Assembly: GCF_002077695.1 (NCBI RefSeq)
Contig: NZ_MWUE01000032.1
Span: forward strand, 1 to 43,529
Length of the DNA stretch: 43,529 nt
Source of the DNA: Pantoea latae
GTDB taxonomy: Bacteria; Pseudomonadota; Gammaproteobacteria; Enterobacterales; Enterobacteriaceae
Reading direction: 5' to 3'
Of the stretch, positions 24,734-32,985 are shown one piece after another. The notes beneath the pieces are model-generated. The model was not told the DNA's origin, searched no databases, and saw only the letters and a program-made list of their open reading frames with translations. Numbering within the stretch: the stretch's first letter is position 1; each line of letters opens with the position of its first letter. Position numbers and translations under genes: made by a program.

Positions 24734-24816
24734 AAAAGGGAAAATAGCGATTTTACCGGGTCGTGACGCGTGGCAGTCTGCCTCCACGCGCCCTCTTCGC
24801 GACCAGGAGAATCGAC

Positions 24817-25548
24817 ATGGGTAAGGGATTGCCGGCCAGCCTGCTGGCCCTGATTGTTGTAACCGGGTGTGTCAGTCGCAGCCCGCAAACGGGCGCGGCG
24901 GAGACCCGTCTGACGCTGGGGATGCACTATCTGGCGGCGGGGGATTTCGCCGCCGCGCGCCGCAACCTCCAGCGGGCGCAGGCTGCCGCGCCGCGCGACT
25001 ATCGAATGGCCCTGGCGCTGGCGCGGCTGGCGCAAAAACAGGGGCGTCGCGATGAGGCGGCGCGCCGCTTTCAACAGGCGCAACGGCTGGCGCCGGCAAA
25101 TGGCTTTGTCGCTAACAATTACGGTGCGTTTCTCTGCGCTTTAGGGCAGTATGACGAAGCGCATCAACAGTTTAAGCGGGCGAGGGATGCGTCGGAGAGC
25201 GAGGCCCGCGCCGATGCGTGGGAGCTGTCGGGATATTGCTATCTCCAGGCGGACGACACGCTGGCCGCGCGAGCGGCGCTGAGTCGGGCGCTCGAGGCGA
25301 ATCGCGCAAAAGGCGATGCGTTGCTGGATGAGGCGGAAAAACAACGTGTACTCTATCCGGCGCGTGCTTTACTGTTAACTGAGCTTTATCAGCAATATCT
25401 GCCTGCTACGGCGCGCAGCTTAGAGTTACAGATACGTTTCGCCGCGCAACAGGGAAACGCTGCTGACGTTACACGTTATGGCGACCGGTTGGCGCGAAGT
25501 TTTCCACAATCGATACAGTACCAGCGTTATTTAGCTAATGAATACTGA
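24817..25548 (+). CDS. pilW: PilW-like TPR lipoprotein (type IV pilus biogenesis/stability family)
   Basis: 243 residues from the ATG at 24817, which has AGGAGA six bases before it. The N-terminus ends in the lipobox VTGC (Cys18), so it is a lipoprotein, and the remainder is TPR repeats (LGMHYLAAGDFAAARRNLQRA and following). In type IV pilus systems PilW/PilF helps the secretin assemble; in enterobacteria the gene persists upstream of rodZ even where pili are doubtful. It overlaps rodZ by 11 nt, so the two are likely co-translated. Confidence 0.85.
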   Translation: MGKGLPASLLALIVVTGCVSRSPQTGAAETRLTLGMHYLAAGDFAAARRNLQRAQAAAPRDYRMALALARLAQKQGRRDEAARRFQQAQRLAPANGFVANNYGAFLCALGQYDEAHQQFKRARDASESEARADAWELSGYCYLQADDTLAARAALSRALEANRAKGDALLDEAEKQRVLYPARALLLTELYQQYLPATARSLELQIRFAAQQGNAADVTRYGDRLARSFPQSIQYQRYLANEY

Positions 25549-26545
25549 AGCCACTCAAGACAACTCTGCAGTACATTCCACAGGCGAACGCCTGCGTCTG
25601 GCCCGTGAGAAAATGGGGCTGACCCAGCAAAACGTGGCTGAACGCCTGTGCCTGAAACTTACGACCGTACGCGATATCGAAGAGGACAAAGCGCCTGCCG
25701 ATCTGGCGTCGACCTTTTTGCGTGGATACATTCGCTCCTATGCCCGTCTGGTGCACATTCCTGAAGAGGAACTGCTGCCGATGATGGCGAAGCAGACGCC
25801 GGTGCGCGCGGCCAAAATCGAGCCGATGCAGCACTTCTCGCTGGGCAAACGCCGCAAGAAACGCGACGGCTGGCTGATGATTTTCACCTGGCTGGTGCTG
25901 TTCGTGGTCATTGGCCTGACCGGCGCCTGGTGGTGGCAAAACCATAAAGCGTCGCAGGACGATCTGGTCTCTATGGCCGATCAGAACGGCAGCAGCGGCG
26001 ACAACAGCCAGTCGATTCCGCTCGACGGCGGCAATGACGCTGGCGACCAGACCGCCGCGCCAGCCGCGCCGGACGAAACCAACGGCGCAGACGTCAGCGC
26101 GGCGGCGCCAGCCGCCAGCCAGCCCACCAGCACCGCCCCTGCGCAAGCCAGCGGCAACAGCGCCGCGCCGGCCGCAACCTCGGCAAACAACGCTGTGGTC
26201 TCGCCGAGCCAGGCGCCTGTGGACAACGCCGCCAGCCCGTCGGCCACCGCCGGCCAGCTGCCGACCAGCGCCGCCGCCGTTGGCGAAGCGGCCGCCGATC
26301 CCAACACCGTGGTGATGAACTTCAACGCCGACTGCTGGCTGGAAGTCTCGGATGCTACCGGTAAAAAACTGTTCAGCGGAATGCAACGTAGCGGTGGTAA
26401 ACTCAGCCTTTCCGGCACCGCTCCCTATCGCCTGAAGATTGGCGCACCGTCTGCGGTGCAGGTGCAATACCAGAATCAGCCTGTTGATTTAAGTCGTTTT
26501 ATCCGTACTAACCAGGTTGCTCGCCTGACATTGGGTGCGCAATAA
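25538..26545 (+). CDS. rodZ: Cytoskeleton protein RodZ
   Basis: 335 residues (337 in E. coli). A cytoplasmic helix-turn-helix domain (about 15-75) that binds MreB precedes a basic stretch (GKRRKKRD) and one transmembrane helix (112-133). A periplasmic Ala/Ser/Pro-rich linker (about 160-250) and a C-terminal DUF4115 domain follow. RodZ couples MreB filaments to cell-wall synthesis to keep rod shape. The start lies within the end of pilW. Confidence 0.95.
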   Translation: MNTEATQDNSAVHSTGERLRLAREKMGLTQQNVAERLCLKLTTVRDIEEDKAPADLASTFLRGYIRSYARLVHIPEEELLPMMAKQTPVRAAKIEPMQHFSLGKRRKKRDGWLMIFTWLVLFVVIGLTGAWWWQNHKASQDDLVSMADQNGSSGDNSQSIPLDGGNDAGDQTAAPAAPDETNGADVSAAAPAASQPTSTAPAQASGNSAAPAATSANNAVVSPSQAPVDNAASPSATAGQLPTSAAAVGEAAADPNTVVMNFNADCWLEVSDATGKKLFSGMQRSGGKLSLSGTAPYRLKIGAPSAVQVQYQNQPVDLSRFIRTNQVARLTLGAQ

Positions 26546-26582
26546 CGCAGCATCGCGCCCCGGGCAATTGTGGAGAAAGAAT

Positions 26583-27704
26583 ATGCATAACGAAGCACCC
26601 ATTATCCGTCGTAAATCAACCCGGATTTATGTCGGCAAGGTGCCTGTCGGCGACGGCGCGCCTATCGCCGTCCAGTCGATGACCAATACCCGTACTACCG
26701 ATGTTGACGCCACGGTCAATCAGATCAAAGCGCTTGAGCGCGTCGGCGTCGATATCGTCCGCGTCTCCGTTCCCACCATGGACGCCGCTGAAGCCTTTAA
26801 GCTGATCAAGCAGCGCGTCAACGTGCCGCTGGTGGCGGATATCCATTTTGACTACCGCATCGCGCTGAAAGTCGCCGAATATGGCGTCGACTGCCTGCGC
26901 ATCAACCCAGGCAATATCGGCAACAACGAGCGTATTCGCCAGGTGGTGGACTGCGCGCGCGACCACAATATTCCGATCCGTATCGGCGTTAACGCCGGTT
27001 CGCTGGAAAAAGATCTGCAGGAAAAGTATGGCGAGCCGACGCCGCAGGCGCTGCTGGAGTCAGCGATGCGTCACGTCGATCATCTCGATCGCCTTAACTT
27101 CGATCAGTTTAAAGTGAGCGTGAAGGCGTCGGACGTGTTTCTTGCCGTCGAATCCTACCGCCTGCTGGCTAAGCAGATCGATCAGCCGCTGCACCTCGGT
27201 ATCACCGAAGCGGGCGGCGCGCGCGCAGGCGCGGTGAAATCCGCCATCGGCCTTGGTCTGCTGCTTTCAGAAGGGATTGGCGACACGCTGCGTATATCGC
27301 TGGCGGCCGATCCGATCGAAGAGGTCAAAGTTGGCTTCGACATCCTGAAGTCGCTGCGCATTCGCGCGCGCGGCATCAACTTTATCGCCTGTCCCACCTG
27401 CTCGCGTCAGGAGTTCGACGTTATCGGCACGGTGAATGCCCTTGAGCAGCGGCTGGAAGATATCATCACGCCGATGGACGTTTCGATTATCGGCTGCGTG
27501 GTCAACGGCCCTGGCGAAGCAACGGTGTCGACGCTGGGCGTGACCGGCGGTAACAAGAAAAGCGGCTTCTACGAAGATGGCGTGCGCCAGCGCGATCGTC
27601 TCGACAACGACGATATGATCGATCAGCTTGAAGCGCGCATCCGCGCGAAAGCGACCATGCTGGACGAAAATCGTCGCATCAACGTTCAGCAGCTGGAAAA
27701 CTAA
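26583..27704 (+). CDS. ispG: 4-hydroxy-3-methylbut-2-enyl diphosphate synthase IspG
   Basis: IspG converts MEcPP to HMBPP in the MEP isoprenoid pathway using a [4Fe-4S] cluster. The protein is 373 residues and nearly collinear with E. coli IspG. The cluster ligands lie in ACPTCSRQEFD (Cys270, Cys273) and GCVVNGPGE (Cys305). The start at 26583 has GGAGAAAG in front and gives the conserved MHNEAPIIRRKSTRIYVG; a longer in-frame start would overlap rodZ. This is an essential Fe-S enzyme, relevant to the reduced isc cluster. Confidence 0.97.
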   Translation: MHNEAPIIRRKSTRIYVGKVPVGDGAPIAVQSMTNTRTTDVDATVNQIKALERVGVDIVRVSVPTMDAAEAFKLIKQRVNVPLVADIHFDYRIALKVAEYGVDCLRINPGNIGNNERIRQVVDCARDHNIPIRIGVNAGSLEKDLQEKYGEPTPQALLESAMRHVDHLDRLNFDQFKVSVKASDVFLAVESYRLLAKQIDQPLHLGITEAGGARAGAVKSAIGLGLLLSEGIGDTLRISLAADPIEEVKVGFDILKSLRIRARGINFIACPTCSRQEFDVIGTVNALEQRLEDIITPMDVSIIGCVVNGPGEATVSTLGVTGGNKKSGFYEDGVRQRDRLDNDDMIDQLEARIRAKATMLDENRRINVQQLEN

Positions 27705-27805
27705 GGGTCGGCGCGCGCAGCGCGACTTTGTTTAATGAACCTGTGCGGTTTCATCCTCATAAGGTATGATGCCGGACAGGTTTTTTTGCATTAAGAGATT
27801 TTAAC

Positions 27806-29080
27806 GTGGCGAAGAATATTCAAGCTATCCGCGGCATGAACGATTATCTGCCGGCGGATACGGCTCTCTGGCAACGCATTGAAGGGTCGCTCAAGCAGGT
27901 GCTGGCCAGCTATGGCTACAGCGAAATCCGCATGCCGATCGTCGAGCAGACTCCGCTGTTTAAACGCGCCATCGGCGAAGTGACCGATGTGGTTGAAAAA
28001 GAGATGTACACCTTTGACGACCGCAACGGCGAAAGCCTGACGCTGCGCCCGGAAGGCACCGCAGGCTGCGTGCGCGCCGGCATCGAGCACGGCCTGCTCT
28101 ACAATCAGGAGCAGCGCCTGTGGTATATGGGACCGATGTTCCGCTACGAACGTCCGCAGAAAGGCCGCTATCGCCAGTTCCATCAGCTGGGCGCCGAGGT
28201 GTTCGGCCTGAACGGCCCGGACGTGGACGCCGAGCTGATTATGCTGACCGCGCGCTGGTGGAAAGTGCTGGGCATCGCCGATCATGTGCGTCTGGAGCTG
28301 AACTCCATCGGCTCGCTGGAGGCGCGCGCGCGCTACCGCGAGGCGCTGGTGGCGTTCCTGGAGCAGCACAAAGAGACGCTGGACGAAGACAGCCAGCGCC
28401 GTATGTATACCAACCCGCTGCGCGTGCTGGACAGCAAAAATCCTGAGATGCAGGCGCTGCTTAACGACGCGCCGCAGCTGATGGACCATCTTGACGACGA
28501 ATCACGCGAGCATTTCCAGGGCCTGTGCGCCCTGCTGGACGACGCGGGCATCGCCTATCGCGTCAACCAGCGCCTGGTGCGCGGCCTCGACTACTACAAC
28601 CGCACCGTTTTCGAATGGGTGACCGAGAGCCTCGGCGCGCAGGGCACGGTATGCGGCGGCGGTCGCTACGACGGTCTGGTCGAGCAGCTGGGCGGGCGGG
28701 CCACGCCAGCCGTCGGTTTCGCTATGGGATTAGAGCGTCTGGTGCTGCTGGTGCAGGCGGTGAATCCGCAATTTGAACCGACGCGCGTTGTTGATGTCTA
28801 TGTTATCGCTTCGGGCCAGGGCGTTCAGTCCGCTGCGATGCAGCTGGCGGAAAAACTGCGTGACGAAGCGCCAGAGCTGAAGCTGATGACTAACTTTGGC
28901 GGCGGCAACTTCAAGAAGCAGTTCGCCCGCGCCGACAAGTGGGGCGCGCGCATCGCGCTGGTGGTTGGCGAAGATGAAGTGAAAGCGGGTCAGGTGGTTA
29001 TCAAAGATCTGCGCAGCGGCGATCAGCAAACGCTGGCGCAGACAGAGGCTGCTGCTGCATTGCGCACGCTGTTGCAGTAA
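27806..29080 (+). CDS. hisS: Histidyl-tRNA synthetase
   Basis: 424 residues, the E. coli length, with a GTG start as in E. coli and AAGAGA upstream. Class II motifs are visible: motif 2 MFRYERPQKGRYRQFHQ (about 112-128), the histidine-specific LVRGLDYYNRTVFEW (about 257-271) and CGGGRYDGL, and motif 3 in GFAMGLERLVLL (about 307-318). It charges tRNA-His in the cytoplasm. Confidence 0.97.
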   Translation: MAKNIQAIRGMNDYLPADTALWQRIEGSLKQVLASYGYSEIRMPIVEQTPLFKRAIGEVTDVVEKEMYTFDDRNGESLTLRPEGTAGCVRAGIEHGLLYNQEQRLWYMGPMFRYERPQKGRYRQFHQLGAEVFGLNGPDVDAELIMLTARWWKVLGIADHVRLELNSIGSLEARARYREALVAFLEQHKETLDEDSQRRMYTNPLRVLDSKNPEMQALLNDAPQLMDHLDDESREHFQGLCALLDDAGIAYRVNQRLVRGLDYYNRTVFEWVTESLGAQGTVCGGGRYDGLVEQLGGRATPAVGFAMGLERLVLLVQAVNPQFEPTRVVDVYVIASGQGVQSAAMQLAEKLRDEAPELKLMTNFGGGNFKKQFARADKWGARIALVVGEDEVKAGQVVIKDLRSGDQQTLAQTEAAAALRTLLQ

Positions 29081-29118
29081 GCGTGGCACGGCACCAACCA
29101 GAAAAGGAGAGGGATCGC

Positions 29119-29736
29119 GTGGAAGTCTATAGCAATGAAAACGAGCAGGTCGACGCGTTACGCCGCTTTTTTGCCAATAACGGCAAGGCGCTGGCGGTCG
29201 GCGTGATCATCGGCATTGCCGCGCTGGGCGGCTGGCGCTACTGGGCCAGCCATGAAGATAGCTCGTCAAAAGCGGTCTCTGCGCAGTATCAGCAGGTGAC
29301 CACCGCGATGAAAGCCGATCAGCCAGCGACGCTGGATGCGGCGGCGAAGTTCGCCAGCGAAAACAGCAATACCTATGGCGCGCTGGCGGCGATGGATGTG
29401 GCGAAGCAGTATGTCGACGCCAACCAGCTGGATAAGGCCGCTTCCCTGCTGGAAAACGGCCTGAAAAACACCAGGGATGCCAATCTGCAGGCGGTGATCA
29501 ACCTGCGGCTGGCGCGCATTCAACTGCAACAGAATCAGGCGGACGCCGCCCTTAAAACCCTCGACGCTGTCAAGGGCGATGGCTGGACAGCCATTGTGGC
29601 GGATATCCGCGGCGAAGCACTGCTGAGCAAAGGCGACAAGCAGGGCGCGCGCGCGGCGTGGAGCAAGGGCGTCGACTCAGACGCCTCTCCGGCGCTGAAG
29701 CAAATGATGCAGATGAAGATGAATAACTTAAGCTAA
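29119..29736 (+). CDS. yfgM: YfgM, ancillary SecYEG translocon subunit
   Basis: 205 residues from a GTG at 29119, with AGGAG nine bases upstream; the N-terminus then reads MEVYSNENEQVDALRRFF as in E. coli (206 residues). One membrane helix (about 24-42) is followed by a periplasmic TPR domain. YfgM associates with SecYEG and PpiD and helps hand newly exported proteins to periplasmic chaperones. It sits between hisS and bamB, the usual order. Confidence 0.93.
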   Translation: MEVYSNENEQVDALRRFFANNGKALAVGVIIGIAALGGWRYWASHEDSSSKAVSAQYQQVTTAMKADQPATLDAAAKFASENSNTYGALAAMDVAKQYVDANQLDKAASLLENGLKNTRDANLQAVINLRLARIQLQQNQADAALKTLDAVKGDGWTAIVADIRGEALLSKGDKQGARAAWSKGVDSDASPALKQMMQMKMNNLS

Positions 29737-29755
29737 GCCAGTCAAGAGAGAGCGC

Positions 29756-30937
29756 ATGGAATTACGTAAATACCTGCTGCCAGGGCTGATTTCAGTCACT
29801 TTGCTCAGCGGTTGCTCGCTGTTCAGCGGCGAAGAAGATGTAGTGAAAATGGCCCCGCTGCCGAAGGTGGAAAACCAGTTTACTCCTCAGGAAGTGTGGA
29901 GCACGTCGGTTGGTGACGGCGTCGGCGACTTCTACTCTAACCTGCATCCGGCATGGCAGGACAATACCGTATTTGCGGCGGATCGTTTCGGCGTGGTTAA
30001 AGCGCTGGACGCCTCCAACGGCAAAGAAAAATGGAAGGTCGATCTCTCAGAGAAAACCGGCTTCTTCTCGAAAAATATCTCAGCCTTGCTCTCTGGCGGC
30101 GTGACCGCGGCGGGCGAGCATCTCTATATCGGCAGCGAGCGCGGTCAGCTTTTCGCGCTTAACAGCAGCGATGGCAGCATCGCCTGGCAGACTAAAGTCG
30201 CCGGCGAAGCGCTGTCGCGTCCGGTGGTCAGCGATGGCCTGGTGCTGGTGCACACCAGCAACGGCATGCTGCAGGGCCTGGATCAGAGCAGCGGCGCGGT
30301 GAAGTGGAGCGTTAACCTCGACATGCCTGCGCTGTCGCTGCGCGGCGAATCTGCGCCTGCGACCGCGTTCGGCGGCGCCATTGTCGGCGGCGATAACGGC
30401 CGCGTCAGCGCGGTAATCATGAATCAGGGCCAGATTATCTGGCAGCAGCGCATCTCTCAGCCGAGCGGCGCGACAGAGATCGATCGTCTGAACGACGTCG
30501 ACACCACGCCGGTGATCGTTAACGGCGTGGTCTATGCGCTGGCCTACAACGGCAACCTGACCGCGCTCGACCTGCGCTCTGGTCAGATCCTGTGGAAGCG
30601 CGAAATCGGCGGCGTGAAAGATCTGATCGTCGACGCGGGCCGCATCTATCTGGTGGATCAGGATGACCGCGTGATCGCGCTCAACGCCGACGGCGGTGTT
30701 GCCATCTGGCGTCAGAGCGATCTGCTGCATCGCAACCTGACGGCGCCGGTGCTGTTTAACGGCTACCTGATCGTCGGCGATAGCGAAGGCTATCTGCACT
30801 GGCTCAACACCTCGGACGGGCGTTTCGTGGCGCAGCAGAAAGTCGACAGCGACGGCTTCCAGACCGAGCCGGTGGTCGCCAGCGACAAGCTGATCATTCA
30901 GGCCAAAGGCGGTGAGGTTTACGCGATTACGCGTTAA
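29756..30937 (+). CDS. bamB: Outer membrane assembly lipoprotein BamB
   Basis: 393 residues (392 in E. coli). The signal ends in the lipobox LLSGC and the mature part is an eight-bladed propeller with repeated motifs such as ALDASNGKEKWK, ALNSSDGSIAWQ and ALDLRSGQILWK. BamB is a subunit of the Bam complex that folds outer-membrane beta-barrels, working with BamA. It follows yfgM by 19 bp and ends in a long perfect-palindrome terminator. Confidence 0.96.
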   Translation: MELRKYLLPGLISVTLLSGCSLFSGEEDVVKMAPLPKVENQFTPQEVWSTSVGDGVGDFYSNLHPAWQDNTVFAADRFGVVKALDASNGKEKWKVDLSEKTGFFSKNISALLSGGVTAAGEHLYIGSERGQLFALNSSDGSIAWQTKVAGEALSRPVVSDGLVLVHTSNGMLQGLDQSSGAVKWSVNLDMPALSLRGESAPATAFGGAIVGGDNGRVSAVIMNQGQIIWQQRISQPSGATEIDRLNDVDTTPVIVNGVVYALAYNGNLTALDLRSGQILWKREIGGVKDLIVDAGRIYLVDQDDRVIALNADGGVAIWRQSDLLHRNLTAPVLFNGYLIVGDSEGYLHWLNTSDGRFVAQQKVDSDGFQTEPVVASDKLIIQAKGGEVYAITR

Positions 30938-30964
30938 TCTGCTATCGGAGTTAGCCTTCCGTTT

Positions 30965-31000
30965 AACGGCTCCTGACGCGTCAGGAGCCGTTTCGTTTTT
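30965..31000 (+). terminator. bamB terminator
   Basis: A perfect palindrome with 14-base arms (left arm AACGGCTCCTGACG) followed by TTTCGTTTTT. Confidence 0.85.
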
Positions 31001-31054
31001 AGTCAGGCATGATATTCTTAGCGCCTTCAGCCTGAACCTCGCGGTTAAAACCGT

Positions 31055-31060
31055 TATAAT
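31055..31060 (+). promoter_or_regulatory. der promoter -10 element
   Basis: Perfect TATAAT 43 bp upstream of the der start and downstream of the bamB terminator. The -35 region (CTGAAC at 17 bp) is weak. Confidence 0.5.
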
Positions 31061-31102
31061 CACGCCATTCGGGCGATACATTTTTTTTATTGAGGCACTG
31101 TT

Positions 31103-32590
31103 ATGATACCTGTGGTCGCGCTGGTTGGGCGTCCCAATGTGGGGAAATCCACGCTGTTCAACCGGTTAACGCGCACTCGTGATGCGCTGGTGGCGGATTT
31201 TCCTGGACTGACTCGCGATCGCAAATATGGTCGCGCCGAAGTGGAAGGGCGCGAATTTATTGTTATTGATACCGGCGGTATCGACGGCACCGAAGAGGGC
31301 GTTGAAACGCGTATGGCGGAGCAGTCGCTGCTGGCGATTGAAGAGGCCGACGTGGTCCTGTTTATGGTCGACGCTCGCGCGGGCGTGATGCCGGCGGACA
31401 AGCAGATCGCCAACCATATCCGTTCGCGTCAGAAAGCAACGTTCCTGGTGGCCAACAAAACCGACGGTCTCGATCCCGATTCGGCGGTTGTCGATTTCTA
31501 CTCGCTGGGTCTGGGCGAAATTCACGCTATCGCCGCCTCGCACGGTCGCGGCGTCACCAGCCTGCTGGAAACCGCGCTACTGCCGTGGATGGATGAAGTC
31601 GATCCGCGCGAAGTAACCGAAGAAGACGAAAACGAAGCCTACTGGGCGGCGCTGGCGGCGGAAGAGAACGGCGACACGCAGGAAGAAGAGGAAGAAGAGT
31701 TCGACCCGACCGGTCTGCCGATCAAGCTGGCAATCGTCGGCCGTCCCAACGTCGGCAAGTCTACCCTGACCAACCGCATCCTCGGCGAAGATCGCGTGGT
31801 GGTGTACGACATGCCGGGCACCACGCGCGACAGCATCTATATTCCGATGGAGCGCGACGGCCGCGAATATATTCTGATCGATACCGCTGGCGTGCGTAAG
31901 CGCGGTAAGATCACCGATACGGTAGAGAAATTCTCCGTGATTAAAACGCTGCAGGCGATCGAAGACGCCAACGTGGTGCTGCTGGTTATTGACGCGCGCG
32001 AAGGCATCTCCGATCAGGATCTGTCGCTGCTCGGCTTCATCCTCAACAGCGGTCGCTCGCTGGTGATCGTGGTGAACAAATGGGATGGTCTGACGCAGGA
32101 AATTAAAGACGAAGTCAAAGAGACGCTGGATTATCGCCTCGGCTTTATCGACTTTGCCCGCGTGCACTTTATCTCTGCGCTGCACGGCAGCGGTGTCGGC
32201 AACCTGTTCGAATCGGTCACCGAAGCCTATGACTGCTCGACCAAACGCGTCAACACCTCAATGCTGACGCGGATCATGAACATGGCGGCCGAAGACCATC
32301 AGCCGCCGCTGGTGCGCGGTCGCCGCGTGAAGCTGAAGTATGCTCACGCCGGGGGTTACAACCCGCCTATCGTGGTGATCCACGGTAATCAGGTGAAGGA
32401 TCTGCCGGATTCCTACAAGCGTTATCTGATGAACTACTTCCGTCGTTCGCTTAACGTCATGGGCACACCGATCCGTATCCAGTTTAAAGAAGGCGACAAC
32501 CCCTTTGCGGGCAAACGCAATCTGCTGACGCCGACGCAGCAGCGCAAGCGCAAGCGTCTGCTTTCGCACCTGAAGAAAAACAAGCGTTAA
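31103..32590 (+). CDS. der: Ribosome-assembly GTPase Der (EngA)
   Basis: 495 residues (490 in E. coli). Two tandem GTPase domains each carry GRPNVGKST (about residues 8-16 and 212-220) with their DTGG/DTAG and NKTD/NKWD motifs. An acidic linker rich in Glu joins them, and a KH-like domain and basic tail (QQRKRKRLL) finish the protein. Der is essential for 50S subunit maturation. Confidence 0.97.
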   Translation: MIPVVALVGRPNVGKSTLFNRLTRTRDALVADFPGLTRDRKYGRAEVEGREFIVIDTGGIDGTEEGVETRMAEQSLLAIEEADVVLFMVDARAGVMPADKQIANHIRSRQKATFLVANKTDGLDPDSAVVDFYSLGLGEIHAIAASHGRGVTSLLETALLPWMDEVDPREVTEEDENEAYWAALAAEENGDTQEEEEEEFDPTGLPIKLAIVGRPNVGKSTLTNRILGEDRVVVYDMPGTTRDSIYIPMERDGREYILIDTAGVRKRGKITDTVEKFSVIKTLQAIEDANVVLLVIDAREGISDQDLSLLGFILNSGRSLVIVVNKWDGLTQEIKDEVKETLDYRLGFIDFARVHFISALHGSGVGNLFESVTEAYDCSTKRVNTSMLTRIMNMAAEDHQPPLVRGRRVKLKYAHAGGYNPPIVVIHGNQVKDLPDSYKRYLMNYFRRSLNVMGTPIRIQFKEGDNPFAGKRNLLTPTQQRKRKRLLSHLKKNKR

Positions 32591-32592
32591 TT

Positions 32593-32620
32593 AAAAAGGG
32601 GACCGTCAGGTCCCCTTTTT
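32593..32620 (+). terminator. der terminator
   Basis: Arms AAAAAGGGGACC and GGTCCCCTTTTT around a GTCA loop, two bases after the der stop codon. Confidence 0.92.
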
Positions 32621-32763
32621 TATGGGCTGCAGAAAGGTCGCCACACATTTGCTTACGTCTGCGAACAAGGTAAAAGGCGCTGCACGAAGCGTGCAATTTG
32701 AGACACTTAACGCCTTATTTGTAGCAAAAATGCTATTGCCACGTTTAGTTCCCGTTATAGATG

Positions 32764-32793
32764 TTCACCTCATTATGTACCAGGTGGTACAAT
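32764..32793 (+). promoter_or_regulatory. Promoter with palindromic operator upstream of the PQQ dehydrogenase
   Basis: TTCACC (32764-32769) and TACAAT (32788-32793) are 18 bp apart. The 16-bp palindrome TGTACCAGGTGGTACA (32776-32791) fills the spacer and overlaps the -10, the classic place for a repressor. The cognate regulator is unknown; a GntR-type protein is one possibility. The remaining 395-bp der-dehydrogenase gap shows no credible gene. Confidence 0.5.
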
Positions 32794-32921
32794 CCTGGCG
32801 CGCATTGTCATGGTGGCAGAAAATTCTTAATGCCTCCTCGCTCACAATGCCTGCAACCCGGACCCAGGTCCGTACCATTACGACGTAAAATAAAGCTAAC
32901 CCTACGCATCAGATGTCGTGA

Positions 32922-32970
32922 CGCCTCAGCGCGGCTAACCCACGTTGAGGCGCGGGTGCTTTATTTTTTC
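32922..32970 (+). other. Leader hairpin with T-rich tail before the PQQ dehydrogenase
   Basis: GCCTCAGCG pairs with CGTTGAGGC around an inner GG/CC stem, followed after about nine bases by TTTATTTTTT. It lies just ahead of the Shine-Dalgarno AGGAGA (32971-32976). It could be an attenuator, but the gap between stem and T run is long. Confidence 0.35.
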
Positions 32971-32985
32971 AGGAGAGTTTGTGTT

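Noticed and set aside
32622..32888. 88-codon plus-strand frame in the der-PQQ dehydrogenase gap
   Set aside because: It starts within the der terminator tail, has no ribosome-binding site, runs across the promoter and operator, and is unrelated to YfgJ, which sits here in E. coli.
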